Origin: Apostichopus japonicus
Taxonomy: Eukaryota; Echinodermata; Holothuroidea; Aspidochirotida; Stichopodidae
Direction of reading: 5' to 3'
DNA length: 64,000 nt
Assembly (NCBI RefSeq): GCF_037975245.1
Contig: NC_092562.1
Span: 4,892,001-4,956,000, forward strand
Shown: positions 29,501-44,500 of the stretch, in pieces
Numbering within the stretch: the first letter of the stretch is position 1
Layout: every line of letters starts with the position of its first letter
Made by a program: the position numbers and the translations under genes
Notes under the pieces: model-generated
What the model was told of the DNA's origin: nothing
The model's database searches: none
The model's input: only the letters and a program-made list of their open reading frames with translations

Positions 29501-32500
29501 CCACTACTAGATTATGTAGTCATTCGTTTCTGAATTTCAATAAGAAATAACATATTATTGTACATATTGATACAATAAACTCTGATACCTGGCAGTGCAG
29601 CTTTGACAAGTCAACTGTTTTCAGATTAAATAACGAAGTCAAACTTGAAAAATTTGTTTTGAGATCTGAATGTTTAAAAGTAATTTTGTTATTTTTGCTA
29701 AAAAATATCATAAAAAAAATATATATATATAAAATATTTAGCTCAAACCTTACCGAATGTTGTCACTGGAAGAGTAGAGAGTGCACCCAGTGTTGTAAAT
29801 TCTGTTTGAGCTATCAAGTTAAACACAAGAAAATAAATAGCTTAAATAATACATTTTTAAAGCCACTTCAATCTAAGAAAAAGTACTGCCAAAATGTCCA
29901 AATCTTTACAGAACAGATGAAATTGTTCTCTTCTTGTAGTTCAATTCAAGAGAGGTTTACCAAAGCTCACATATATAATTAGTATGCAAACTGGTGCAAT
30001 GAACAAACATAAGTTACACCATAGCAACAGTTTGTAATACTATATTCCATCTCAAGATATGCATTTTAAATTCAGCTCTTATCAGATAAACCCGTAGCTT
30101 TACCATGAATTAAAAAATATTGATCTAATATGGGCAAAAACTTTAAAAATCTTGTTAAATTTAAAGTTTCTTTGATAGTATCCCTAGCAATAAATGTATA
30201 CCATGAACTGAATACTGAAACTTGCAATTCCTCTGTGATAAATTATTGAAAGAAAAACCATATCCAAACACTTTCATTTATCTTATTTGTGAATCCTTCC
30301 TCAAGGGTTTAGAATGACAGGTTCTCCATGGTCTTATGTATATGAAACTCTGCTTGCACCCCTACATGAGCTAGATGTATTAGACAGGCTAGCTCACAGT
30401 TCATGACACAACAATTTAAAATGATGTCCTATTAACATCTAGCAGTTCTGTTAATAACTACTCATAATAACCACCACCCCTCTTCCTTTCTCCCATCCTC
30501 CCACCCTGGTTCAAGATCTCATTGAGTAAGCTAGGAACCTTGTTCATCGATTATTCTGCTCTTGATAAATTCATAGAATTACACCAAAATTACAACAATT
30601 TCAGACATTTTGCAGTTAGAAAATGAGAACACAATATGATTGTATGGTTGTCATCAAACTTGGTAGCCTAAGGATAATATGTTTTCAAAGAGTTCAGTTC
30701 TGACAATGAGTCCTTACAAAGTAAGAGTACTTACTTGCAATTTCAGGCTCAGTAATGTTTCTGTTGCAAAGATCCTCATCACAGAAACAAGCAGTTCCAT
30801 TTTCGCTGGAAACGAGTTCCCTGATATCATTAACCTGTAGTCCGATAAAGTCATCAATGTATCTCTCTGCTGTTATACAACCATCTAGACCCTCAGAGGC
30901 CGGGACGCAGGCTCGGTACAGGTCATGGGCAATCCCCAGGCCTGATGCTGTAGTTTAAGTACAACATAGAATAAGATTTATATACAAAACAACTGAACAT
31001 TAATATTGAAATAACATTTCCTAATGGATTGATTCAATCATTATTCCTTCCCATTTCAGAAGGATGACCAAATCCTTGGCATCATGGTAAATAAGTTTAC
31101 CAGTTAATAACAGTAACTTAATTTTCTGACCAAAATCTTATATGGAAATTACTAGGATGTTAGTCTAGAAAAGTTAACAATGCCTATTTTTTGATGTCTG
31201 TAATGAAAACTTGATAAGGTTCTTCAATTACCATCACATGAGTGTGTTGTAGTTGCAACAATATAAAACATATGATTATGTTTCATGTTCAAGAGTACTG
31301 ACAGGAAATTGTGACAAACCTTGCAAACAAACCTAGCCAATAACAACAGCACACTTTCTCATTTGTAATATATTAACCAAACTTGTCATATTTTTCAAAC
31401 AAAACCCAATTATTACAGTTGTACCGGCAGCATGGCTCCAAGACTTCAAACTTGACTCTTGTGACTCCACATATACATTACAATAACGAGGCTCATGCAG
31501 TGATTAGAAACAAACATGGTTTACTTTATATATAAAAACTGTTCATAGCCCAACATTTCTTTCTCTCTTAAACTTTTAACTTTTAAATGTATGGAAAAAT
31601 TGCTCTATGGCATAATACTTCAGTAAAATTCAAATCTTGCAAAGTATAGCCGCTGCAGCTCCGAAAATTTGTTGGCCATAAAAATTGTGAAAGGCTCACC
31701 AAGAAAGTTAGCATAAACATTAACAACTGCACAAATCTGGCCACCATCACAGACTTGTGTGCTAAGCTCCTCCAATGGTAGGTCACATTCTTCATCAGAG
31801 CACACATAACAAAGCAAACTTGATGGTGCGGTGATTGGCATTCCTTCCGTTGAAAATGGAGATGTGTTATCTGAAATATAATGGTATTCTTGTTGAACAG
31901 CTCTGTATCATTCAAATGTCTAGAATATGATCAGAGGAATATGGCCTGAAAAGCAGTTTCTTAATTTAGAAAAAGCTGTTTCATTTCAAAACCATTTTTC
32001 ACTCCTAACAGGTTACCTGGAGAAAGTTCTGTACCTGAGGTCTGAGATGATCATTTTCTTCCAAACAAGGCACAATTATCTATTAGTTTTTAATTGTTAT
32101 TGACAATTATGGCTTTGACCCAGATCCTTGTATGCAAAGTAGGAAAGGTTTGTTAACATTGACATGAAAGTGCAGCAGGTCTAGGCTGAAACTGGAGAAG
32201 TTTTCAAGATATTGAGCATCTGTTTTACCAATAATACTACAAAGTAGCATTCTACTAAACAAGTATTCCGACTAACGTGAAGCTGTTACAGTTTGCTTAA
32301 GATTGCAATGGAAAAGGACATTTGACTTAAATGATAACAGTATTTTGGAAGACATAGCATTCTAGTCCAATACAACAAAGGCAAAACAATAATTATGGTA
32401 TAGCAAATATACCATTAAACATTACCTATTTCCGTTGTTAAAACTTCTGTTGTTTCAAGTACTTCAAATGGAGCTAAAAAATAATGTGAAGAAATGGTAA

Positions 32501-35500
32501 ATGAAAATTCAATCAGTCAATCAACCAAATTTCATGCAGAATGTCATTGTTGTGAAACCGACAAATATAATCACATATATAGCACTTTCCTTTAATTCTT
32601 GCTCTTTCTATACGGTGTTTGTTATGCAAAATGTGACAAACCAAATTAACTGAAGTGACACATGCAAGAGAGAGTTATTCCTTACCACTGAAAAAAATGC
32701 AACACTTCTTTCATATCGCATGAGCTTTTGGAATTTGACTTACTTGTAAGTAAGGGATCTGGTTCTCGAAGCTCTGTGTTGCAAAGGTTCTCTGAGCAGA
32801 AGCAGGCCGTGCCAACACCAGACGATATGAAATCTCTGACATCTGGAAAATCTGTCCCTATGTACTTATCTACATACATCTCGCCATCCACACAACCATT
32901 GACGCCTTCCACTTGGAAAACACAATTTCTTGAAAAATCAAGTAGTGGCCCAACTCCTGATAATTTGATTGACAAAAGGTGAGAGTGATGGTTATATCCT
33001 GGACTTCATACAACATCAATGGCTAATTTTATTCACCAAAATCACAATGTTTCCAAATTATTGGATAAAATCCAAACTTATTAAGTTCTTGGCATCTGCA
33101 GTTTTCATCATTTTCTACTTGAAAACCTTAATATGACCAGAGCCTTGAATACATTTCATAGGGCAGTTGCAAGAAGCTTCCATAGACAAATTCGATCCAC
33201 AAACTAACTTTTCAATTTTCTGTCATTTTTCATGAACATAGACCAGTATGCATTTTCTTATTAAATCCTATCATCATTCTATATGCAGTGTGATATCTCC
33301 AGTTTAATTAAACTCCTAACCTGGTTTTAAAACTCAGTTTCTTTTGACATTTCTTGCAGTTTGTAACTTTCATTTCGGTCACATGTGATATCTTAATGTA
33401 CAGTTTCCATTTGTTCCAGTTCTTCACTATAGAGATATTCATGCATTTAGACAATTACTTACCTATAATTTCAGCTGTAATGTTGATGAAACCACAAGTA
33501 AACCCTTCATCACAAGTTGTAACATTCAAGGTATCAATTGGAAGAGAGCACTCCTCTTCTCCAAAGCACATGTAACATTGCAAACCTGAAATATAAGGAC
33601 AGTCACAAGAGGAACTTGTGAGAATTGCATGAGATGCATATGTAGAAGCACATGAGAAGCTCATGATATTCATATGAGAAGCACATTATGGTCACACACC
33701 AATCCCACCAGATGCACATGACTAACACATAAGATTCATATGAGAAGCACATTATTAAGATTACATAAGAATCTCATGAAATGCACATGGAAAGCACATG
33801 AATGACAAGCTCATGAGTTTCATATGAGAAGCACATTAGGGTCACACACGAATCCCATGAGATGCACATAAAAACATGACTAGCTCATAAGATTCATACA
33901 AGAAGCACATTTTGGTCACACACGAATCCCATGAGATGCACATAAAAACATGACTAGCTCATAAGATTCATACGAGAAGCACATTTTGGTCACACACGAA
34001 TCCCACGAGATGCACATGACAAGCTCATAAGATATATATGTGAAGCACATTAGGGTCACACAAGAATGCTGTCAGTTGCACATAAGACACACATGACAAG
34101 CTCATAAGATTCATATAAGAAGCACATTAGGGTCACACAAGAATCTCACAAGATGCACATGACAAGGTCATTAGATTAATATGAGAAGCACATTAGGGTC
34201 ACACAAGAATCCTGTCAGATGCACATGACAAGCTCATAAGATTCATACAAGAAGCACATTAAGGTTACATAAACATCCCATAAGATACACATGACAAGGT
34301 CATAAGATTCATATGAGAAGCACATAAGGGTCACACAAGAATCCTGCCAGATGCACATAAGAAGCGCATGACATGCTCATACGATTTATATTCATCAAAA
34401 CCAAAAGCTGTTTCTTTAATCAATATTCATCATATTCTAAATCTTACCAGGCTCTGTGACAGGGCTGTTCATTACTGTTGTCACTTCAAACTCTGTGACA
34501 TGAACAAAGAAAAAAGCAAAATACTTGTATTTAATTAAAGATATTTGCAATTAAATACATATTTTCTTGTCATATATGTATTAAAGTTAAAATGGGTGTT
34601 AACAATTGTGGGAATTAAATAAATGTTTTAGTAAGACTGGTAAGTTGATTATTCCACTTTAACAGTTACCATATAAGAATATATTGATTGAGATGATACA
34701 TTGCATCAGTTTTCGGTACATGAGTAGGTAGCATGTCATTGCTACAGTGATCACTTCACTCCAGTTCTGCTCATGGTCCACCAATTATGAGACTATGCTT
34801 AGTTCTCTCTTCCCAAATGGAGCAATCAATGGATAAAAGTTTACTCATATTATGATAATAACTGTTGCCCACAGTTATATTCAAATCAGGGATTGAGTTG
34901 ATTATTCATTAGCTTACTTTTTAAGCGGTTGAATAACCATACTGTTATAGCAATGCATTAGCAAAAATAAAAACAATCAATGGATAAAAGTTTCATCACT
35001 TGATAATAACTGTTGCTCACAGTTACATGCAAACTTAGGATATGTGTTGAATATTCATTAGTTTATGAAAATGTGAATTGATTTAGACAGTATATTTGCA
35101 GTATTAACAGAATAAGACAAATGAAGATCAATTGTTCAATGAGTTTTGTAACAGAGGATCAATTCAACTTGTATTCCCCCTACCGTCTGTCCCAATTTAC
35201 TTCAAATACTTTTTGAATATAACTATTTATATGTAGCAATATCTATACCAGCATCCTTACCATTGTCTGTATCATATAGAAAAACATTAAAGCTTCAATT
35301 AAAAAGCAGATCGTTCTGTGAAGTCACTTTCACGTTAGACTTCCTCAATCTTTCAGTCTAGAAAATGGAGGAGGTACATTGTTTAAGACAAAATTTTCTG
35401 TATTGCTATATAGCCACTACTTCTGTGGTCTTTCCTCTGATAGCAATACTTATTTTTCCTTTGATCAAGTAGGATTATGTAAATGTAATGTAAAATGTAT

Positions 35501-38500
35501 AAAATTTCATGTAAGTTTAATTTAGAGGCTGTATTTAGCTTCCCAGTTACCAAGGCTGCTCAGCTAAACTTGCCTGTGGTTATAGGTTCATTTCCTAACG
35601 AAATGAGAAACTGTTGTTGGGTTAAGAAAGTAAATGAACAATGGAAAACTGACAGAGAAATTATAAGCAAACTTGAAAAGAACAAACCAAAACGAAAGAT
35701 TCTATTTATCTTTCCAAGGTTGGTTCTAGGAAGTGACATATATTGAATATTGAGCATTGAAATGAAGTAATGTTTGGCCATTCATCTCCACCATACTAGC
35801 TAGGTCAATCATTTTTGGTAAATTTTCTTGTCTTGTTACACTCACGAAACTATGTGAGTTAAGCTTGCAAAGTTTGTAGTAATCTCTGTTACAGATACAA
35901 GAAAGAGAATACTGTTTTTCTTTGTAAAGTACTGACATACAAAACATACACACATACTTTTTCAGGAAGCTAAGAGTGGCTGTAATGTTATGTAAGAAAA
36001 TATCATAGCAATTATTTCTATCAACCGGTTGAATTTCTATGTGTAAATGATTAACCATAAACCAGTAGACTCACCCATGCGTGTTGATGTGACATAATAA
36101 GTGGCTAATAGTTTGTATTTATCATATTAAGGGAAGAAACATTATCAGCTCTTATAGTGGTATATGAAGGAAGAAAGCCATAAGATGTAATTATCAGTAA
36201 AACTAGATCTCACCAATAGATGTAGGAATCTCAATAGAAGGTGTTGACATATCTGCCAAAGAAAAAAGTAATAATAATAATAATCATCGTCGTCGTCCTC
36301 GTTGTGATCATCATAATTATACTGATCATAAAGATAATAAGAAATAATCTTGTAAACAAGTTACTTACTTTGTATTCATGCACAAAACTTCCTTTATATA
36401 ATTGCTAGCAGACACCTTTCTTGTTTTCTTGATTTGCTGATTTCCTTAACTTTTTAATTTCATCAACTATTCTTTTTCAAGAATAATAATATTTCAAGAA
36501 AACATATTTCCCAATATGAACTTGTCAATAAACATGTACAAAATAGACAAAAACAACATACAACAACAACATAATTAGTTGACAAAAAGATAAATACTTT
36601 ACCATCTATCTCTGGTTCTGACAATTGAGCATTGCAGAGATTTTCAGAACAGAAGCAAGCCGCTCCAGTTTGATCTACAATCAAAGCTAAGAGATCTTCT
36701 TCTAGCAGAAGAAAATTCTTGACATACAGGTCAGATGTGATGCATCCTTCCAAACCTTCCACACGAGGAACACAGTCTCTAGAAACATCATGACCCAGCC
36801 CAAGAGCTGTGAAACAAAACATTTACAATTAACTGCTAATTAATCAAAAGAACATGTCAAACAATAAATCAATCCGGTATTATATTAATGCTATAATATT
36901 CCTTTACTCTTATCGTTTCCTAGGTTCTACGTCATTGAGTGGTTCACTTTGGAATCTTTTAACTCTTTCTCTGTCTTCTACCAACAGTTTATTTTATATT
37001 TATTCTACTCTTTAGTTCGATACCTTCTGAACTTCCTTAACTTCATATCATTATACTATTCTTGCTTTTTATCTTTCTTTAATTGTTACTTTTCTTACTA
37101 TTGTGCTTCTTTATCTTGTTATTCATAATATCTTTCTTCATTTTCCCCTTTTTATCTTGCTTCCTTTCCTTGCCTTTTAGCAAATATGTTTAATTTATCT
37201 GTGAACGAAAAATACTACTGCCACTGACAAATAAAGCTGGCCAAGGCTTAAACCTACGACTCCCCCTGAACATTTCATCATATTCTTCTACTTTATCCAT
37301 CCATTCTTTTAGAAATGGGTGATCACTGCTCTGAGAGAGGACTGCAGACGATTTCACAATATTTCAGAAAATGTCCACATCAAACTTGACAGAAAGATCA
37401 ATCTTATATGACACTTTCCACTCCCTTCACTCTCCCTTAAATCTGTCAAGTACCTCCAGTTCCCACTTCTATATACACATATGATGTGAAATGTATGAAA
37501 ATGGTAGAAACATACCTGGTCCAAAGTCCAACGTAACATTCACAAAGTTGCAGGTAGAGTTTTCGTCACAAGTAATTGAGCTAAGGTCTTCTAGAGGTTG
37601 AGAGCATTCCAAGTCACCAGAGCAGACGTAACAACTTGGCATATCCTCTGAGGGTAACAAACAGCAAAGAACTCAACATAACAAAACTTGTGTGTCTAAA
37701 AGCTAATCTCTGGAAATTGTCAGTTTTCACCCAGAGTAACACATTATCACAGGTTTGTTCCTGCTAAACAATGTGGAAACCCACCAAGCACAGAAACAAT
37801 TGCAAGCCCGTGTTTAACTTAGAATCAGTGCCATTATGTGACTATGGAAGGTAGTCATCCATTTACAACTTGAAAAATAAAAATACCTGTGACAAGGTTT
37901 AGCTAATACTTTGTGGTTTAATCACCTCACATTTGGTTGGAAAGGCAGAGGTGCAAAAATCATTAGAGGGAAATAGATGGGAGATTAAACCACCTCCAAT
38001 TTCGTTGGAAGACAGAGATGCAACAACTGTTTTTCCATAATGCTCAGGCAGCCTTCTCCTGTCACCAAAACCTATGATCCTTTATCTTTCATTCCTCAGG
38101 CTATTAAAATTCAAAATATTAATTTTAAAAATGAGGTTTTCTTTCTTGCCATTTCTGTACAGCCTGCTGCTCTTTCATGTTTTCTTTCTCTTTAGTTTTA
38201 CTTCTTACTCTTTTCTGTTTTATTGCCTTGCGAGCACTGCAATTTCTTTTAAGGATTAATAAAGTTATTCTTACTTTTACTCTTACTCCCACAAACCTCC
38301 CATCATGAAGAAAAGTTCATCTTTATTAACTTTCTTACCAAATTCCAGAGTAACTGTGAATGTGCAAATTGCCACATTCATTGCAACATCGCTGAAAAAG
38401 TACAGAACTCTAGTACTTCCTTGGGTGAAGAAAGAGTTAGGAGGGTGACTTCTGAATTCCATCATTGTTGGCCCAGATTCATCCTCTGCATCTGGCTCAA

Positions 38501-41500
38501 CCCACATAGCAACTGCACCCTCTTCACCAAACGGGACTGTTACAATTATGTCACTGGGGCAATTCAAAATGCTAGGTGGGGTATCATCTGTAGATTGACA
38601 ACATTAGTAGCATAATAGTAAAATTATCGCTACAAGAGTGGTAAAAGTGCCAAAGACTCCATTAATCTCATCAAGGTCATATAAATCAACTTTAGCACAG
38701 AAGCTTTCATGAAATCTAATATCCAAGATGGGTCACCCAGTTTACGAAACCCCCCCCTTTTTTTTCTGATAATCCTACCATTTCCTGTATTTCTTGTGAT
38801 GAATGTTCTTTGTCCTTAACACAACTTCTTGTTCAGGTGTTACAATATTTGCCGAAGTGAAAAACTACACTATTTTACCTGTGGGTGTGGTCATTGTAAT
38901 TTTTTATCAAACTCGTCAAAGTGACTATACTGGGTGGGAAGGCAGGAGTGCACTGGTATAAGGAGGAGGAAAGCCGAATGCAAGAACACCAAAACTAAAT
39001 GATAAGTACCTCAAAGATTATTAACTCTCCGCAGGCAGCCAGTGAAGCAGGTAGAGTATGGGGTGAATGTTTAGAATTTCTAGTAATTAATCTAGCTTCT
39101 GAATTCTGAATATGCTATCTATTTAACAATATAATCTGTGGTAACCAAAAAAATTAAGAAAGTCAAATATACAGTCATTATGAGGCATAAACTGGGTAAG
39201 GTTTAGACCAATGAGAATATCTAGAAAGTAAGCATAGAGTGAAAGACCAATGCATTCTTCAGATAGAGAGAATGTTATCTTGGCCGGAGAGTAATTAAAT
39301 TCTTGATGAAGGTGGAGAACATAATCCAACAATATTGTACCAATATTCAGGAAATGTTCGTTATTAAAGCTTTTAAAGATACAGAGTAACTTGAAATATT
39401 AAATACCTATCAATTACAGGAAATACAGAAGATACAGAGTAACTTGAAATATTAAATACCTATCAATTACAGGAAATTTCCAGAAGATACAGAGTAACTT
39501 GAAATATTAAATACCTATCAATTACAGGAAATACTGAAGATACAGAGTAACTTGAAATATTAAATACCTATCAATTACAGGAAATACAGAAGATACAGAG
39601 TAACTTGAAATATTAAATACCTAATTACTGGGAGATACTTAATACCCAATATCCAGGTAAAAAGGAACTCAATAATTTATGGTACAAATTAAGTGTTGTA
39701 CCTTGTTAAAGAGAAATAAACATAATGGGAACCTACCCACTGGTGGAATAGTAGAAAATACACCAGTTGAGCCTTCCACTGAAAGGAAATAGAAAGATTA
39801 AATAGTGTCACATAATTGATCTCCCGAGATGTACCACAGACAATTTATAGAGCTGGGTAACAAGATCTGAGGATCAGGTAAAAAAAAAAAAATGATGGCA
39901 ATTTTTCAGGTGGAGAAATATAGCATTAAAAAGAACGAATCACAGACAGCCGGAAGAGTTGTTAATATTCTTATTAAGAAACAGCCACCTCTCTGCTCTA
40001 GTTACTCTGTTAGAATAGAATGCCACATTTTGTCAGTTTGCCATTGGAGAAAACTCTTTCAAAGAAAGGTCAAATTTTGCTGATCTGATATTAAAAATAT
40101 TTTGCACCTCTGAATAACCTAACTACTGTGTATGTTATATTCAAACAACTTTTAGTGATATTAATGACTAGGATGCTCTGCAGACCCCACTCATAAATTC
40201 AAGTCTACAACTTAACAAAAATTTACCTGCAGTTGTGGTGAAAGCCTCTTCAGTTGAGTCTTCTGTTGATAATTCAAAAAAAAATCTTTACAAATTAAAT
40301 CTTTACAAAATATTTACTACAAAACTACCCACCATCTATATAGTCAGTATGATGAATATTTCTTATTAAGCATAAAAAGTTTTTCATAGATATTAAAGTA
40401 TGATCAAACATGAACAGACACAGTTAGCAGGAAATATTGAACAAATTTTGAAAAAGGCAAAGGATATTTTGATAAACTCAAGCATATTAATTTGTATTGC
40501 TATTTAAAACTACTGCTGACAGCCAATGAAATTAATTACGCCTGTGTAGAAACAAGGCCACGTTTTCAGGCAGAATAAAACAAAATGAGGAAACTCTTTT
40601 CATCCTTAGCAATGCAACACATCATCCATGCTGGAACAGAGCAAAAAACTTGTGTTGACCAACAAAAAAGGGTGAACAAGGGTGCTTACCAATAAAATCA
40701 AATTCATTTGACACAGCTTCAGTTGAAAATCCTGTAAGTTTGATGCAAGGACAAAAACTTTTTGAGACAACTTCTTTCAAAACTTAATTGAAAGTATACA
40801 TTAAATGGCACATTTGACATAACTTCAACTACTAACTGGTAACCAGAGAGAGGAGAAAGAGGGTAAAAGCATGGAAGGGCAGAAACTTTCATAGGCAAAT
40901 AGGCATGTGACTAAGATTTGTGGGGGCAAACCACAAAATGTCCTCAAAACACATTTCCCACAAAATCTAACTTCCTCTGCATTCCATATCAGAAAGTCAA
41001 GATCTGCATGTGTTTCAACATAATAACACAATATTGTTAGTATTGCAACAAAGGGGCTCATTTTAATAACCAAATGGCATTTTACAATTACAAAAATTTA
41101 AGAAGAGTACTCTTTATTATCAAACGGGCCAGATTCGATATATGACGTTTTCCACAACATTTGTGGGCATGCACCCATGTGTCCCCCTAGCTCTATCCTA
41201 CCTGATGTTATTTAACTAGTCACCATAAAAATTGTACTAATTTGAGAGATTGAGGAAATAGTTTCACCTCATATTAATAAGATCAAAGATCGCATGAGCT
41301 TGTTGAATATCGTAGGAAGTGGTTATAATATCTAATTCATAATCTGAATAGCAACTAATTGATTTTATAATTGTTCTCACCTGGAATGGTTAGTGCTGCA
41401 TTGCAAAAGCTCTCCCTGCAAAAGCAGGCAGTTCCTGATGCACCAAGGATGAATTGTCGGACATTTTCAACGGTAGCGCCCAAATATTCATCTATGTACT

Positions 41501-44500
41501 CATCAGCTGTCAAGCAACCGTCGACTCCTTCAACGACCTCAACACAATTCCTCTCTATCTCTGTTGTGTTCCCCAACACTAAAATAGGAGATTGTAGAAA
41601 TGGTAGAAAATATATATAATGTTTCAAGACTGAAATGAAGAATATGCATCAATCACAATAGTCACAAAATGTCCATCATTGTGACACTGAAAGATTTCTT
41701 CTTTACTTTTTAATCAATCTGTCCTGTTTTAGCCTGATAAAAGCTGTAATCACATTATCACCTTTATTTGAAGTAATTTAAACATGATAATGGCAATCTT
41801 CTTTTCATACATTTTCTGATCAGATCAACCAATGTATTCAAGGATGACTTTACTTATATAGTAATACATTGTAAACAGAAGTTATATATATCACGGATGC
41901 ACAAATTTCCTTCCAATCTGTCATAGATATTTCGGCTTAACAAGAGAGTCCCATGGAAGGGAACCCCCCCTACCCCCTAATACATCAACGGCTCTTTGAA
42001 AAGGCTAATAAAGTAAGGTATTTCATCCAAAAAGTCCTGGCTTCAGAGTTGGTACATGCAATGAATACCTAAAGATCTAGTATGATGTAACATTAAATAT
42101 ACATGATAAAATGTTTGGCCATATTGCTTACGTGGCCCTAAATTCACAGTAACGTTGATGAAACCGCAAAGTTCGTTTTCCTGACAGGTGCCTACTGGTA
42201 ACTCATCCAGTGGTTGCTCGCATTCTTCACCTAAACATACATAGCATAGAAGCTCTGTGTGCCAACAAACAAAAACAAGAGACAAAGAGAAAATCAACAG
42301 AAGAAAACATCACAAAATAATACATCATTGAAAAGTGAGATTTTTGGACAATTGAAGGTTTTCGATAAGATCCATATCACACATCTTCAGTATCAAATCC
42401 TACAATTCACAATTTTATTGCCACTCATTTTTCAAATCCAATTTCTGGAAATAATACTTGCGCTTTTTTTGCTGATGAATAAAAATCATGGTAATTAGAG
42501 CAGACCATATCAGATTTTTAATTTGACTAACCAATTACCAGAAATAAACAATTTAATTGCCAGCTTCAATCATCGAGAAGGTACAAAGTTATTCAAAACT
42601 GTGAATTAATACCAATGTCTCATTCAACAGGACATGACATGCAGAGGCAATAAGGTTGATCAAGTCACTTGATAGGGTGAAAAAAAGAAAAAAAGAAAAG
42701 AAAAGTGGGCTACACAGCGAGTTGAAAAATGACCACTTATCAAGTTAGTCTTCCTAACATAAATACCATATTTAATCACGATACTTTCCACTTGGTCAAT
42801 ATGTCTTATTTTAACCTACTTTTAATTCAGAAAAAGAGGAATTTAAGATATTTACCAGTAAAGTTAGTCCTACTTTTACGTCTTGATCTTTAATACAGTG
42901 TTGTAGACTTAAAGAATCAATAGAGGAGAGTCACAATTTCTTTTGAAAAAGAACATTAACTTTCTAGAGGGTTTTAATGACTATTTCAAGGGATGCAAAT
43001 GTGTCTGGGGGGCATTAGACAATTATTTTCCACATTAATACACAGAAACAGAGCTACTTTATAACCCTGAACTTTTTTTACATCCAAGCAGACATAAGTA
43101 CGGACGATAATGGCATACCTGGATCACATTCTCCATCCTCATACGTCAATGTAGGATTAATGCACTGAGCAACTTCAAATTCACAGAGATTGCTGTATGT
43201 TATATTATCAGAACCACAGACAGGTGCATATTCCAAGGTACAAGGTCTGAGGCAAGTATCTGAAGAAATGCAAATAAATTCAAATTAAATGATAACATAG
43301 CATGATGTGAATAGTTGGACATTAAAGGGTGTGAAGACTCGCGCAAAAAGCAACGTCTAATGCTGGTAATCTGACCTAGTTTTGAAATAGGTGTAACAGA
43401 AGTGTCAGACACCACCATCCATCCCAGAAAACACACACACTGCTTGCTATCGTCGGTAATTAGACACTAGTGTACAGTTAGTACATACAGCTGCGGTCAA
43501 TACCCACAGCACAGTGTACAAATGATACAGTGATGGACATCTCAGGTCCAGCTAAAGATAACAAGGTATCTTGTTTCATTACTGTCTGCATTTTGTAGCC
43601 ACAAGAGAAAACCTTCACTTGCAAGCAACGAAATGTTAACTTTTTCAGAGCGTGGCAGGCGGTTTGGGGCGAGTCTTTATTGCCGTTAAAGTAAAAGTCA
43701 ACAACCAGTGCTATTGATGCATTATGACTAGGGATGCACCGAATCCAAATTTTTGGATCTGGCCAGAACCGGATTTTGCCGGATAGTACATGAAATCCGG
43801 CCGGACAAAATCCGGCCCGAACAGGTTTTTTCATTACACAAAAGAAAATCATTAATAAGAGGTAGAAGTATGAAACAAGCAGCAAATGTTAGGTGAGGTA
43901 TACGCATATTATAAAGGAGGGGAAATTAAGACCCCATTTATGACATTAAATATGACTTTAAGTGGAAAATTAAATTACACATGTATGTTAAACCTAATTT
44001 TTCCTTACTTAGAATGTTTTTATTAATTTTTGGAAATAGTATACATTGATTAAAGTCAATACCAACACCTTCTTAAGAAATAATTCAGGCCAGATTTTGA
44101 AAAATATCCGCCCGGAACCGGATAATTGCTCACTATCCGGCCGGATAGTTCCGGTGCATCCCTACTACTTTATAACCCTGAACTTTTTTTACATCCAAGC
44201 AGACATTAGTACGGACGATGATGGCATACCTGGATCACATTCTCCATCCTCGTATGTCAATGTAGGATTAAGGCACTGAGCAACTTCAAATTCACAGAGA
44301 TTGCCGTATGTTATATTATCAGAACCACAGACAGGTGCATATTCCAAGGTACAAGGTCTGAGGCAAGTATCTGAAGAAATGCAAATAAATTCAAATTAAA
44401 TGATAACATAACATGATGTGAATAGTGGGATATTAAAGTAAAAGTCAACAACCAGTGGCATACATGTCAGTGCTATAGATGCATTATTGAAGTTAAGATT

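Noticed and set aside
33590-34385. CRISPR-like spaced repeats
   Set aside because: The units are contiguous 66-84 base tandem repeats without unique spacers, in an animal intron.
43478-43885. 135-codon minus frame
   Set aside because: It overlaps the TTAA-flanked element and the hAT-like MITE and has no domain or splice support.
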